64,000 nt of DNA. Source: Microbacterium halophytorum. GTDB taxonomy: Bacteria; Actinomycetota; Actinomycetes; Actinomycetales; Microbacteriaceae. The stretch spans positions 248,001 through 312,000 of the forward strand of contig NZ_PNFA01000005.1 of NCBI RefSeq assembly GCF_002970975.1. The letters are read 5' to 3'. This document shows, piece after piece, positions 23,208 through 32,032 of the stretch (position 1 is its first letter; each line of letters starts with the position of its first letter). The notes under the pieces were generated by a model. That model was not told the origin of the DNA, ran no database searches, and was given only the letters and a program-made list of their open reading frames with translations. The position numbers were made by a program, and so were the translations under genes.

Positions 23208-23259
23208 GCTCAATCGCTCGGCATGAGAATGCAAGCATTCTCATGCCTCGCTCAATCGC
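23208..23259. repeat. Perfect 12-bp palindrome inside an 11-bp direct repeat
   Basis: GCATGAGAATGC and its complement (23221-23246) are separated by AA and flanked on both sides by CGCTCAATCGC (23208-23218, 23249-23259). It lies in the 275-bp gap between the ArsR gene 3' end and the ABC ATPase 5' end. It may be a terminator for the ArsR gene or an operator. Confidence 0.7.
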
Positions 23260-23320
23260 GTGCTCCGCACGTCGACTGAGGAGAACGCCGCGAGACGGTG
23301 CGAAGCGGCGTGCGCGGCCG

Positions 23321-23740
23321 TCAGGAGGCGCCGAGGCGTTTGAGGGCGGACTGCACCACGGTCTTCGCGCTGGCGGCGGCGCGGCCGATCGATTCGGCGG
23401 CGCGGGCGGCGGGCTCCGGCAGCGCGGTCATGGTCGCGGTCGCGACCTCCTCGGCGAGCTCCTCCTCGTCGACGAAGAACTGCATCAGCCAGTCGTCGAC
23501 CTGCTCGAGCGGCTCGGGCGCGAGGCTGTAGAACCGGCGCTGGCCGTCCTCGCGCACGCTCACGAGCTCGTTCTCGCGCAGCACCTTGAGGTGCTTGGAG
23601 ACGGTCGGCTGGCTGACGCCGAGCTCGCCCACGATCTGCGAGACGCTCGTGCCCCCTTCGGCCTCGGATGAACGGCGCAGCAGGAACTGCAGGATGTCGC
23701 GCCGGGTGCCGTCCGAGATCACGTCGAAGATGTCCGCCAT
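23321..23740 (-). CDS. ArsR-family winged-helix regulator
   Basis: The product has 139 residues. The first 85 form an ArsR HTH (DVISDGTRRDILQFLLRR, then SVSQIVGELGVSQPTVSKHL and KVLRENELVSVREDGQRRFY). No Cys is present, so it is not a classical metal sensor. The C-terminal 55 residues are acidic then Ala-rich helix and differ from short ArsR proteins. ATG at 23740 follows TAACCT by 6 nt. It is divergent from the first TrkH gene and shares a 65-bp promoter region with it, so control of potassium uptake is possible but unproven. Confidence 0.88.
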   Translation of the reverse strand: MADIFDVISDGTRRDILQFLLRRSSEAEGGTSVSQIVGELGVSQPTVSKHLKVLRENELVSVREDGQRRFYSLAPEPLEQVDDWLMQFFVDEEELAEEVATATMTALPEPAARAAESIGRAAASAKTVVQSALKRLGAS

Positions 23741-23746
23741 GGGGGT

Positions 23747-23752
23747 AGGTTA
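23747..23752 (-). promoter_or_regulatory. -10 hexamer (TAACCT) of the ArsR gene
   Basis: TAACCT ends 6 nt before ATG at 23740. A divergent -10 candidate TACCAT for the TrkH gene lies about 20 bp away, so the promoters are back to back. Confidence 0.45.
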
Positions 23753-23805
23753 GCCGCACCGCGACCCGAGTACCATGATGACGTTCTCGTCGAAGGGGGA
23801 TCCGG

Positions 23806-25278
23806 ATGCCGACTGGCGCTTTCGCCGCGCCGTCCGATGCCGCCGGCGGCATACGACGGATCGTCCGGATACTGACCCACTGGTTCCGCGTCGTCACCAC
23901 CCGGTCGCCCGCGCGGTTCGCGATCCTGGTGTTCGCGTCGCTGATCCTGGTGTTCACGACGCTGCTATGGCTGCCGATCGCCGCGCGCGACGGCGAATGG
24001 ACTTCGGTGCCCGACGCGCTGTTCACCGCGATGTCGACGATCTGCGTGACGGGGCTCGTCAGCCTCGACATGACATCGCACTGGTCGCTGTTCGGCGAGA
24101 TCGTCATCTTCATCGGCGTGAACATCGGCGGCATGGGCGCACTCACGCTGGCCTCGCTGCTCGGCGTCATCATCTCGAAGCGCATCGGCCTGCGCGCCAA
24201 GCTGATCGCGGCCGGTGACACCAATCCTCTGCGCGCCCACGGCGGCGCCGTGTCGGAGTCGCAGGCCGTGCGGCTCGGCGAGGTCGGGCAGCTCCTGCGC
24301 ACCGTCGCGCTGTCGACGATCATCGTCGAGGCCGCCGTCGCCCTGCTCCTGCTGCCGTCGACGATCGCCCAGGCACCGCACTGGCTGATCGGGGTGTGGA
24401 ACTCGATCAGCTACGCCGCGATGTCGTTCACGAACACCGGGTTCACCCTGAACAACGGCGGGCTCGGCGTCTTCGCGCACGACGAGTACTTCCTCACGAT
24501 CGTCATGATCAGCGTGTTCATCGGCAGCCTCGGCTTCCCCGTGCTGCTGGCGCTGTCGAAGCACCTGCGCCACCCCGTGCGCGGGCGCGTGCTGCACCCC
24601 GCGTCATGGTCGCTGCACGTCAAGCTGACGGTGGTCACGTCGGTGCTCCTGCTGTTCGGCGGCGCCGGCGCGTACCTGCTGCTCGAGTACGACAACCCGG
24701 GCACCTTCGGCTCGATGCCGTTCGGCGAGACACTGTTCCAGTCGTTCTTCATGTCGACCATGACCCGATCCGGCGGCTTCTCGGTCGTCGACCAGGGCGA
24801 GCTGTACGGCTCCGGCATGCTCGTCAGCTCGATGCTGATGTTCATCGGCGGCGGCTCGGCCTCGACGGCGGGCGGCATCAAGGTCACGACCCTCGCCGTG
24901 CTGGCGCTCGGCGTCTGGTCGGAGGCGCGCGGGCGCACCTCGGTGCAGGCGTTCGGCCGCCGCATCCCGTCCGACGTGCAGCGCGTCGCGGTCGCGGTCC
25001 TCGCGTGGGGGGCCACGATCGTCGCGCTCGGCACGATCATCATCGCCCAGCTCACGCACGAGCCGATCGCCGAGGTGCTGTTCGATGTGATCAGCGGCTT
25101 CGGCACGGTCGGCCTCTCGACGGGCCTGACCGAGGAGCTCGGCGACCCCGCGCTCATGGTCATGGCGGTCGTCATCTTCATGGGCCGCGTCGGCACCGTC
25201 ACGCTCGCGGCGGCCGTCGCCGCGACGTCGCGCCAGCAGCACTACGCGCTGCCGGTCGAGCGCCCGATCGTCGGCTGA
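23806..25278 (+). CDS. TrkH/KtrB-type potassium channel subunit, system 1
   Basis: The product has 490 residues and four M1-P-M2 repeats. The pore loops carry the selectivity-filter glycines in CVTGLV, FTNTGFTL, TRSGGFSV and FGTVGLSTG. The SAST-rich GGGSASTAGGIKVTT segment is typical of KtrB. It conducts K+ across the cytoplasmic membrane and is gated by an RCK protein, here the downstream TrkA gene. ATG at 23806 follows AAGGGGGA. A second, convergent TrkH/TrkA pair follows directly. Confidence 0.95.
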   Translation: MPTGAFAAPSDAAGGIRRIVRILTHWFRVVTTRSPARFAILVFASLILVFTTLLWLPIAARDGEWTSVPDALFTAMSTICVTGLVSLDMTSHWSLFGEIVIFIGVNIGGMGALTLASLLGVIISKRIGLRAKLIAAGDTNPLRAHGGAVSESQAVRLGEVGQLLRTVALSTIIVEAAVALLLLPSTIAQAPHWLIGVWNSISYAAMSFTNTGFTLNNGGLGVFAHDEYFLTIVMISVFIGSLGFPVLLALSKHLRHPVRGRVLHPASWSLHVKLTVVTSVLLLFGGAGAYLLLEYDNPGTFGSMPFGETLFQSFFMSTMTRSGGFSVVDQGELYGSGMLVSSMLMFIGGGSASTAGGIKVTTLAVLALGVWSEARGRTSVQAFGRRIPSDVQRVAVAVLAWGATIVALGTIIIAQLTHEPIAEVLFDVISGFGTVGLSTGLTEELGDPALMVMAVVIFMGRVGTVTLAAAVAATSRQQHYALPVERPIVG

Positions 25279-25303
25279 CGCGGGCGCCGGACGCGCGACG
25301 TCG

Positions 25304-25309
25304 TAGGCT
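25304..25309 (+). promoter_or_regulatory. -10 hexamer (TAGGCT) of TrkA gene 1
   Basis: TAGGCT ends 7 nt before ATG at 25317, within the 38-bp gap after the TrkH gene. The gating subunit may therefore also be made from its own leaderless transcript. Confidence 0.4.
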
Positions 25310-25316
25310 GATCAGC

Positions 25317-25988
25317 ATGGTGGAGCAGATCCGGGGCGATGCCCCCGTACTGGTGATCGGCCTCGGCCGCTTCGGTGCCGCGTGCGCCGGCGAGCTCGAC
25401 CGGCTCGATCGCGACGTGCTCGCGATCGACGCCGACCTCGACCTCGTGCAGAAGTGGTCGGAGCGCGTCACCCACACGGTGCAGGCCGACGCGCGCAACC
25501 TCGACGCGCTGCGGCAGATCGGCGCGGGCGACTTCCAGATGGCGGTCGTCGCGATCGGCTCGTCGATCGAGGCCTCCGTGCTCATCACCGCGAACCTCGT
25601 CGACCTCGGCATCCCCCAGATCTGGGCGAAGGCCGTCTCGCACTCGCACGGCAAGATCCTCTCGCGCGTCGGGGCGAACCACATCGTGTACCCCGAGCGC
25701 GAGGCCGGCGAGCGCGTCGCGCACCTCGTCGGCGGCCGCATGCTCGACTTCATCCGGTTCGACGACGACTTCGTGCTCACGAAGATGTACCCGCCCAAGT
25801 TCATCAGGGGCCGCGGCCTCAACGAGTCGGGCGTGCGCACCAAGTACCGCGTGACGATCGTGGGGGTGAAGAGCCCTGGCAAGCCCTTCCACTACGCCGA
25901 GGCCAACACGGTCGTGACGAACCACGACCTCGTCATCGTGTCCGGCACGTCCGCCGATGTGGAGCGCTTCGCCTCACTCGACCGCTGA
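25317..25988 (+). CDS. TrkA/KtrA-type RCK gating subunit, system 1
   Basis: The product has 223 residues. The N-terminal RCK Rossmann domain has VIGLGRFGAACA (GxGxxG), with the acidic end of strand 2 in AIDADLD binding nucleotide ribose. The C-terminal TrkA_C domain (about 140-223) includes VGGRMLDFIRFDDDFVLTKM and VIVSGTSADVERF. It forms a ring under the TrkH channel and opens it according to bound nucleotide (ATP/ADP or NAD). It faces the second TrkA gene tail to tail across 11 bp, and no terminator hairpin fits there. Confidence 0.95.
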   Translation: MVEQIRGDAPVLVIGLGRFGAACAGELDRLDRDVLAIDADLDLVQKWSERVTHTVQADARNLDALRQIGAGDFQMAVVAIGSSIEASVLITANLVDLGIPQIWAKAVSHSHGKILSRVGANHIVYPEREAGERVAHLVGGRMLDFIRFDDDFVLTKMYPPKFIRGRGLNESGVRTKYRVTIVGVKSPGKPFHYAEANTVVTNHDLVIVSGTSADVERFASLDR

Positions 25989-25999
25989 CGCGGCCGCCG

Positions 26000-26695
26000 C
26001 TACCGCAGCTGCGCGAAGGCCTCGACGCTCTTGCTCGGGCCGACGGCGAGCACCGTGCTGTCCGGGCCGAGCACGGTCGCGCTGTCCGCGTGCTCCCACG
26101 CACCGCCGCCCGTGCGCGCCGCCGCGATCGTGACGCCGCGCTTGGCGCGCAGGTCCGTGTCGCCCAGCGGCAGGCCGTGCAGCTCGCGGGGAGCGATCGT
26201 CTTGACGAGCGCGTAGCCGTTCTCGATCTCGAGGTAGTCCTTCGCCGCGCCGCGCACCAGGTGGGCGACGCGACGGCCCATGTCGGCCTCGGGGAACACG
26301 ATGTGGTGCACGCCGAGCTGCTCCAGGATCGTCCCGTGCTGCTCGTCCGTGGCCTTCGCCCAGACGATGGGCCCGCCGATCTTGAGCAGCAGCGACGTCG
26401 CCAGGATCGATGCTTTGAGGTCGCCCGTGATCGCGACGACGGCCCGGTCGAACTCGTGCACGGCGAGCTGCCGGATGACGTCCTCCTTGGTCGCATCGGC
26501 CCTGACGACCTGCGTGAGGCGGCCGTTGAGCTCCTGCACGACGTCCGCGTCGCCGTCGATGCCGAGCACTTCCGTGCCGGATGCCATCAGCTCGAGGGCG
26601 ACGGAGCGGCCGAAGCGGCCGAGGCCGATCACGGCGACCGAGTCGGCCTCCGCGATGCGGTGCGACCGTTCTCCGAACGACAGGAATGAGCCCAT
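26000..26695 (-). CDS. TrkA/KtrA-type RCK gating subunit, system 2
   Basis: The product has 231 residues. Rossmann motif VIGLGRFGRSVALEL, ribose-binding acid in GIDGDAD, conserved VRADATKEDVIRQL and VWAKATDEQHGTIL, then a TrkA_C domain with LHGLPLGDTDLRAKRGVTIA. It is clearly homologous to but divergent from the first TrkA protein, so this is an old paralogue, not a recent copy. A 23-bp gap separates it from its TrkH gene, in the same orientation. It gates the second potassium channel. Confidence 0.95.
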   Translation of the reverse strand: MGSFLSFGERSHRIAEADSVAVIGLGRFGRSVALELMASGTEVLGIDGDADVVQELNGRLTQVVRADATKEDVIRQLAVHEFDRAVVAITGDLKASILATSLLLKIGGPIVWAKATDEQHGTILEQLGVHHIVFPEADMGRRVAHLVRGAAKDYLEIENGYALVKTIAPRELHGLPLGDTDLRAKRGVTIAAARTGGGAWEHADSATVLGPDSTVLAVGPSKSVEAFAQLR

Positions 26696-26718
26696 CAGGT
26701 GTGTCCTTTCCGCGCCGG

Positions 26719-28074
26719 TCAGCCGATGACCGGGCGCTCCTTCGGGAGTTCGTAGGCGATCCGGCGCTCGCGGAGCGCGAGCGCGGAACCGATCGTGAGC
26801 GGGCCGATGCGCCCGGCGAACATCAGCGCGGCGAGCAGCATCTGCGCCGGCTCGGGGAGGTCCGCCGTGATGCCCGTCGACAGGCCGACGGTCGAGAACG
26901 CCGAGATCGTCTCGAACAGCACGCGGTCGAGGTCGAAGTCGGTCGTCGCCAGGATCGCGGCCGTGGAGACGACGACGGCGCCGATCGCGAGCAGCACCAC
27001 CGCGATCGCCTCGCGGTGCACTCCGCGGTCGAGGCGCTTGCCGAAGACGTTGACGGCGGTGTGGCCGCGCAGCTCCGCGAGCAGGATGAAGAACAGCACG
27101 CCGAACGTCGTGATCTTGATACCGCCTGCCGTGCCGCCGGGGCCAGCGCCGATGAACATCAGCACGTCCATCACCAGCCAGGTCTCGTCGTTCATCGCGC
27201 CGACGTCGACCGAGTTGAAACCCGCCGTGCGGGTCTGGACGGAGTGGAACAGGCCCGCGAGGATGCGGGTGCCGGGCGGCTCGGCACCCAGCGTGCGCGG
27301 GTTCTCCCACTCCATGGCGGTGATCGCCGCCCAGCCGACGACCAGCAGCGCGGCCGTCAGCGGCAGCACGATCCGCGTGTTCATCGACCAGCGCAGCGGC
27401 GTGCGCCACTCGCGTGCGAGCTCGCGGAGCACGGGGAATCCGAGCCCGCCGAGAACGATGGCGGCGCTGATCGGCAGCGCGATCCACGGGTCGTCGACGA
27501 AGCCCACCATGCTGTCGCTGTACAGGGCGAAGCCGGCGTTGTTGAACGCCGAGACGGCGTGGAACGCGGCGTGCCATATCGCCTTCCCCGGCGCGTAGTC
27601 GTAGCCCGAGACGAAGCGCCCCGCCAGCAGTGCCGCGAGCACCGCTTCGATGACCACCGAGGTGAGGGCGATGTTCCGCACGAGCCTGCCCACATTCGGG
27701 AGCCCGCTCGACTTCGTCTCCAGCGCCGTGTTCATCCGGGTGCGCACGGACACCCGCCGCGCCAGCACGATGCCGACGAGCGCCGCGAACACCATGATCC
27801 CCAGCCCGCCCAATTGGATCAGGACCATGATGACCCCGAGGCCGAAGGGGCTCCAATGGATCGCGGTGTCGACGACGACCAGGCCCGTGACGCAGAGCGC
27901 CGACACCGCGGTGAACAGCGCTTCGACGAAGCTCGTCGCGCCGCCCGTCGACGAGATCGGCAGCCACAGCAGCGTCGTGCCCACGAGCGCGACGAGACCG
28001 AATCCGGTGACGATCGCTTGGGCGGGCGCCGAACCCGTCCGCAGGCGGGACCGGACCCGCGCGCTTGTCTTCAC
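26719..28074 (-). CDS. TrkH/KtrB-type potassium channel subunit, system 2
   Basis: The product has 451 residues and four pore repeats with filter segments CVTGLV, FNNAGFAL, TRTAGFNSV and FSTVGLSTG. It shares the layout of the first system but is 39 residues shorter at the N-terminus and differs in loops (LGAEPPGTRILAGLFHSV). The GTG start at 28074 begins VKTSARVRSRLRTG, a basic N-terminus that suits an inside-facing end. TACGCT lies 8 nt upstream and may be its -10. With the facing system 1, the cell would have two K+ uptake routes of different affinity or ion coupling; that division is inference. Confidence 0.94.
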   Translation of the reverse strand: MKTSARVRSRLRTGSAPAQAIVTGFGLVALVGTTLLWLPISSTGGATSFVEALFTAVSALCVTGLVVVDTAIHWSPFGLGVIMVLIQLGGLGIMVFAALVGIVLARRVSVRTRMNTALETKSSGLPNVGRLVRNIALTSVVIEAVLAALLAGRFVSGYDYAPGKAIWHAAFHAVSAFNNAGFALYSDSMVGFVDDPWIALPISAAIVLGGLGFPVLRELAREWRTPLRWSMNTRIVLPLTAALLVVGWAAITAMEWENPRTLGAEPPGTRILAGLFHSVQTRTAGFNSVDVGAMNDETWLVMDVLMFIGAGPGGTAGGIKITTFGVLFFILLAELRGHTAVNVFGKRLDRGVHREAIAVVLLAIGAVVVSTAAILATTDFDLDRVLFETISAFSTVGLSTGITADLPEPAQMLLAALMFAGRIGPLTIGSALALRERRIAYELPKERPVIG

Positions 28075-28153
28075 GAGTCCACAGCGTACGCCCCTGCCCG
28101 GCCGCCACAACTCCCGCCGGCCCGTGCGGCGCGTCCCGGCCGCGCGCGGCCGC

Positions 28154-28993
28154 TCAGGCGCCGGCGGCGAGCTCCTTGGCGCGGGCGTAGGCCGCGTCGG
28201 TCGCCGAGGAGAACGCCGCGGCGAGCTCGGCGCCCTGCAGCACCTCGACGGCCCTCTCGGTCGTGCCCTTCGGGCTCGTGACGCGGCGGCGGAGCTCCGC
28301 TGGCCCGTCGTCGGAGGAGCCGAGCAGGGCGGTCGCACCGGAGAAGGTCGCGGCCGCCAGGCGTGCGGCGGTGGCGTCGTCGAAGCCCTGGTGCACTGCG
28401 GCCTTCGCGAACTCCTCGATCAGCAGGAACACGTACGCGGGGCCGGAGCCCGAGATGGTCGAGATCGCGTCGATGCCGTCGTCGCCCGGCACCTCGACGA
28501 CTTCACCGACCGTCTCGAACAGGCGCCGCACGACCCGGATGTCGTCCGTCCCGGTGTGCGCGCCGCCGGCGATCCCGGTGACGCCCCGGCCGACCGTCGA
28601 CGGCGTGTTCGGCATCGCTCGCACGACCGCAGCCCCGGGGAGCGCCTCCTCGAAGGCGCCGATCATCACGCCCGCCGCGATGCTGACGACGATCGCGTCG
28701 TCGCGCAGGTGCGGCGCGAGGCGCGGCAGGAGATCGGCGATCATCTGCGGCTTCACGCCGACGACGACGACCCGTGAGGCCGCAGCGACGGCGGCGTTGC
28801 CGCGAGCGTCGTCCTCGAGCGCGATCGACGTCACGCCCGGCAGCTCCGCGAGCTCGGCAGCCTTCGCCCGCGTCCGGTTCGTGACGCGGATTCCGCCGTC
28901 GACGCCGATGCCGCTGGCGACGAGGCCGCGCAGGATGGCGCCGCCCATGGAGCCCGCGCCGATGAAGCCGATGGAGGGGAGGCTGTTCGTCAT
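28154..28993 (-). CDS. proC: Pyrroline-5-carboxylate reductase
   Basis: The product has 279 residues. It reduces P5C to proline with NAD(P)H in the last step of proline synthesis. The N-terminal Rossmann fold has GFIGAGSMGGAILRGL, and VVGVKPQMI follows. RAMPNTPSTVGRGVTGIAGG and the C-terminal signature ISGSGPAYVFLLIEEF and SPKGTTERA are diagnostic. ATG at 28993 follows TAGGCT by 7 nt. In mycobacteria proC neighbours the HTH/bS22 pair, which here is 13 kb away. Confidence 0.96.
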   Translation of the reverse strand: MTNSLPSIGFIGAGSMGGAILRGLVASGIGVDGGIRVTNRTRAKAAELAELPGVTSIALEDDARGNAAVAAASRVVVVGVKPQMIADLLPRLAPHLRDDAIVVSIAAGVMIGAFEEALPGAAVVRAMPNTPSTVGRGVTGIAGGAHTGTDDIRVVRRLFETVGEVVEVPGDDGIDAISTISGSGPAYVFLLIEEFAKAAVHQGFDDATAARLAAATFSGATALLGSSDDGPAELRRRVTSPKGTTERAVEVLQGAELAAAFSSATDAAYARAKELAAGA

Positions 28994-29000
28994 GATCCCC

Positions 29001-29006
29001 AGCCTA
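29001..29006 (-). promoter_or_regulatory. -10 hexamer (TAGGCT) of proC
   Basis: TAGGCT ends 7 nt before ATG at 28993, so proC probably has its own leaderless transcript separate from the tsaD operon just upstream. Confidence 0.5.
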
Positions 29007-29025
29007 CGGCTCGCCGGGGCGCGGT

Positions 29026-29475
29026 TCAGGCGGCCTGCGCCGCTTGGAGGGCGAAGTAGATCCACCCCGCCCAGAACGCCGCGGAGAGCGTGCCGACGAT
29101 GCCGAGCCCGAGCGCCCAACCGGCGATCGCGCGGTCCTCCCAGTCGCGGGACAGCGCGACGGAGCCGAGGACGACGGCGAGGATCGACACCGGCATCGCC
29201 CACGGCATGAACCACGACATCGACAGGCCGAACATCGCGCACGTCAGGGCGACGCTCGCGAACGCGCGCTTCGGCTTCCAGCGCTCGGGCTCGCGAGGTC
29301 TCTGCGGGCGCTTCTGCGCCGCCTCCCGCGCCGCGCGCTGCTCGGCGCGGGACGCCGGCTGGGCGCCCTGGCGCAGCAGCGCGAGCACCTCGGCGTCCGG
29401 GTCCGCGTCGGCGTGCCTGCGCGCGACCGCGACCTCCCCCGTGTCGTGATCGCGCTCGCGCGCCGAGATCGTCAT
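29026..29475 (-). CDS. DUF4190-like membrane protein
   Basis: The product has 149 residues. A charged N-terminal half (1-70, rich in Arg/Glu/Ala) precedes two to three hydrophobic helices: [37 protein letters not shown] and [20 protein letters not shown]. The Pro-Met-Ser break and the Gly-rich last helix resemble DUF4190 proteins, which have no assigned function. ATG at 29475 overlaps the tsaD stop, so it is the last gene of the tsaB-rimI-tsaD operon. The functional link to t6A synthesis is unknown. Confidence 0.75.
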   Translation of the reverse strand: MTISARERDHDTGEVAVARRHADADPDAEVLALLRQGAQPASRAEQRAAREAAQKRPQRPREPERWKPKRAFASVALTCAMFGLSMSWFMPWAMPVSILAVVLGSVALSRDWEDRAIAGWALGLGIVGTLSAAFWAGWIYFALQAAQAA

Positions 29476-30623
29476 GCCGCCTCGGCCATCCGGGTCTCGG
29501 CCACCTGGATCTCCGTGACCGGCAGGGTGGAATCGGCGCCGAACGCGAGCGTCGACGGCGGGCGGCCCGACGCGATCAGCTCCGCGGCGAGGCCCGCGAT
29601 CATCGCACCGTTGTCGGTGCACAGGCTCAGGGGCGGGATGCGCACCGTGACGCCGCGTTCTGCGGCGCGCGCGGTCGCGACGTCGCGGAGGCGCTTGTTG
29701 GCGATCACGCCGCCGCCGAGGAGCAGGCGCGGCACGCCCCGTTCCTCGCACGCGTCGAGCGCCTTCGTGACGAGCACGTCGACGACCGCTTCGCGGAAGC
29801 TCGCGGCGACGTCGGCGACCGGGATCGGCTCACCGGCGGCCTCGCGCTGCTCCACCCAGCGCGCGACCGACGTCTTCAGCCCGGAGAACGAGAAGTCCCA
29901 GCGGTGCTTCGCGAGGTCGCTGGCGCGCGACAGCCCGCGCGGGAACCGGATGGCCTTCGGGTCGCCGCCGACGGCGGCGCGGTCGATCTGGGGCCCGCCC
30001 GGATACGGAAGGCCGAGGATGCGGGCGACCTTGTCGAATGCCTCCCCCGCCGCGTCATCGATCGTCTCGCCGAGCATCTCGACGTCGGTCGTGAGGTCGC
30101 GCACGTGCAGGAGCGAGGTGTGCCCGCCCGAGACGAGCAGCGCGATCGTCGGGTACTCGAGCGGCTCGGTCCCCTCCGTGAGGATGTCGGCCGCGATGTG
30201 CCCGACGAGGTGGTTCACGGCGTAGAGGGGCTTGCCGAGCGAGACGGCGAGTGCCTTCGCGGCGCCGACGCCGACCATGAGGGCCCCGGCGAGGCCGGGG
30301 CCGCTCGTCACCGCGACGGCGTCGAGCTCGTCGAGCCGGATGCCGGCCTCGGCGACGGCCGCTTCGATCGCCGGCTGCAGCGCCTCGAGGTGCGCCCGCG
30401 CGGCGACCTCGGGCACGACGCCGCCGAAGCGCGCGTGCTCGTCCATGCTGCTGGCGATCGTGTTGCTGAGCAGCGTGCGCCCCCGCACGATTCCGATGCC
30501 GGTCTCGTCGCAGCTCGTCTCGATCCCGAGGACGAGGGGCTCCCGCGCGCCGCGCACGACGATGTCGGCGACTCCGGCCCCCATCGTGCCGGATGCCGCG
30601 CTCCGTGTCTCGAAGTCCGTCAT
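29472..30623 (-). CDS. tsaD: tRNA N6-threonylcarbamoyladenosine transferase
   Basis: The product has 383 residues. With TsaB and TsaE it transfers threonylcarbamoyl from TC-AMP to A37 of ANN-decoding tRNAs. ASKHA hallmarks: [11 protein letters not shown] at the N-terminus, metal-binding HxxxH in [11 protein letters not shown], phosphate loops [10 protein letters not shown] and [19 protein letters not shown], and a late metal ligand Asp in [10 protein letters not shown]. The first 40 residues ([15 protein letters not shown]...) are longer than usual. ATG at 30623 overlaps the rimI stop as ATGA. Confidence 0.96.
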   Translation of the reverse strand: MTDFETRSAASGTMGAGVADIVVRGAREPLVLGIETSCDETGIGIVRGRTLLSNTIASSMDEHARFGGVVPEVAARAHLEALQPAIEAAVAEAGIRLDELDAVAVTSGPGLAGALMVGVGAAKALAVSLGKPLYAVNHLVGHIAADILTEGTEPLEYPTIALLVSGGHTSLLHVRDLTTDVEMLGETIDDAAGEAFDKVARILGLPYPGGPQIDRAAVGGDPKAIRFPRGLSRASDLAKHRWDFSFSGLKTSVARWVEQREAAGEPIPVADVAASFREAVVDVLVTKALDACEERGVPRLLLGGGVIANKRLRDVATARAAERGVTVRIPPLSLCTDNGAMIAGLAAELIASGRPPSTLAFGADSTLPVTEIQVAETRMAEAA

Positions 30624-31216
30624 GCGCTCGCCCCCGATCCCACAGTATCCCGGCGCCGCCACCGGGGAACGTCGATCTTCATCACGATCGCGTCAACATC
30701 ATCCGGCTGGTAGTAGTGCGGGCGCGTCCCGATCTCCTCGAAGCCCTCCGATGCGTACAGGGTGCGGGCCGCATCGTTGTCGGCGCGGACCTCGAGGAAG
30801 ACCTCGCGCACGCGCCGCGCATCCGCCTCGGCGATCAGCGCCCGCAGGAGGGAGCGGCCGAGACCCGCCCCGCGGGCGGCCGCGGCGAGCGCGATCGTCT
30901 GGATGTCGCCGTCGGAGGCCCCGGCGAGCGCCCGCAGGCCCCCGTATCCGATCACCTCGCCGCCGCGCTCCGCGACGAGGTAGTGCCCGTGCGCGCCCGA
31001 CAGCTCGTCGGCCATCATCGGTTCGCTCCACGCGTCGGTCGGGAACGAGGCGCGCTCGATCGCCATGATCGCGGCCAGGTCTTCGGGCGCCGCGGGGCGG
31101 ATGACCGGGGGCGGGCCGTCGGACGCCCGCCGTTCCCGCCCGACCGCCGGGCTGCCGTTCGTGCTCGGCGCGTCGGCCGGACGGGATTCGCCGGCCGCCT
31201 CATCCGGCGCCGTCAC
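30620..31216 (-). CDS. rimI: GNAT N-acetyltransferase, RimI type
   Basis: The product has 198 residues. The GNAT fold spans about 38-185, with acetyl-CoA loop [17 protein letters not shown] (Q/RxxGxG/A form) and the C-terminal block [20 protein letters not shown] that marks RimI proteins. RimI acetylates the N-terminus of ribosomal protein bS18 in E. coli; actinobacterial homologues have wider N-alpha substrates. The first 37 residues are a disordered tail. GTG at 31216 overlaps the tsaB stop as GTGA, and tsaB-rimI-tsaD is a widely conserved gene order. Confidence 0.92.
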   Translation of the reverse strand: MTAPDEAAGESRPADAPSTNGSPAVGRERRASDGPPPVIRPAAPEDLAAIMAIERASFPTDAWSEPMMADELSGAHGHYLVAERGGEVIGYGGLRALAGASDGDIQTIALAAAARGAGLGRSLLRALIAEADARRVREVFLEVRADNDAARTLYASEGFEEIGTRPHYYQPDDVDAIVMKIDVPRWRRRDTVGSGASA

Positions 31217-31881
31217 GTGCTCACCCGCTTGCGCGTGTGGTTCACCGTCACATCCGGCGAGCGCAGGTAGAGGGGTTCGTTCTCGCGCGGCTCGACGCCG
31301 GCGGCGAGCATGCGCGCCGCGACGCGGCCGAGGTCGGCGGCCCGAATGACCGCCGCGGCGCCCGCGTCGGACGGCTCGGCCGGCGCCGCGCCGGCGTGCA
31401 CGATCTCGACGCCAGACAGTGCCGCGGCGAGGTCCGCGGTCTGCGGGTGCAGTTCCGGGCCCGACGCGCGCGCGGGCAGCCCGGAGTCGTCGAGGCCGCG
31501 GTAGACGGAGACGGCGTTCTCGCGGCGACGGGCGTCCGTGACGATCGCGAAGGCGTCCTGGGCGGAGACCTCCGCGTGCGCGAGCGCCGGGGCATCGTGG
31601 CTCGCGACCGGTACGACGGGCAGGCCGCGCCCCGCGGCGAAGGCGCGCGCGGCGGCGATGCCGATGCGCAGGCCCGTGAAGGGGCCGGGGCCCATGCCCG
31701 CCGCCACGTGAGTGACCGCATCCGGCGCGATGCCGGCACGCTCGAACGCGGCGACGAGCAGGTCGCCGATCACCTCGGCGTGCCCGCGCGGGCTCGGGCT
31801 GTTCGCCTCGGCGAGCACGTCGCCCGCGGGCGAGACGAGCGCGACGGTCGACCCGATCGACGTATCCACGGCAAGAATCAC
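31213..31881 (-). CDS. tsaB: tRNA t6A biosynthesis protein TsaB
   Basis: The product has 222 residues and is an ASKHA-fold partner of TsaD without catalytic activity of its own. Visible are ILAVDTSIGSTVALV at the N-terminus, ERAGIAPDAVTHVAAGMGPG, FTGLRIGIAAARAFAAG and the short C-terminal domain ending PLYLRSPDVT. The GTG start at 31881 lies 6 nt after TACGCT, so the operon tsaB-rimI-tsaD-DUF4190 could begin with a leaderless message. tsaE lies 151 bp upstream on the same strand. Confidence 0.94.
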   Translation of the reverse strand: MILAVDTSIGSTVALVSPAGDVLAEANSPSPRGHAEVIGDLLVAAFERAGIAPDAVTHVAAGMGPGPFTGLRIGIAAARAFAAGRGLPVVPVASHDAPALAHAEVSAQDAFAIVTDARRRENAVSVYRGLDDSGLPARASGPELHPQTADLAAALSGVEIVHAGAAPAEPSDAGAAAVIRAADLGRVAARMLAAGVEPRENEPLYLRSPDVTVNHTRKRVST

Positions 31882-31887
31882 GCCATC

Positions 31888-31893
31888 AGCGTA
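31888..31893 (-). promoter_or_regulatory. -10 hexamer (TACGCT) of tsaB
   Basis: TACGCT ends 6 nt before GTG at 31881. The spacing supports this GTG over nearby codons as the start. Confidence 0.45.
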
Positions 31894-32032
31894 TCCGCGA
31901 CACGCTGGACGGCCGCGGAGATCCGGCGTGCAGGCGCATCGCCGCCGGCTCCGAGCGCAGTGCCGTTCACCGCTGCCGCCGGCACGATCCCGGCCGCCCC
32001 GCTGGGTGCCGTCGCCCGGCGCAGTGCGGCGC

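Noticed and set aside
31882..32032. An extra small gene between tsaE and tsaB
   Set aside because: The open frames there are Arg-rich shadows and the region contains the tsaB -10; no product recognised.
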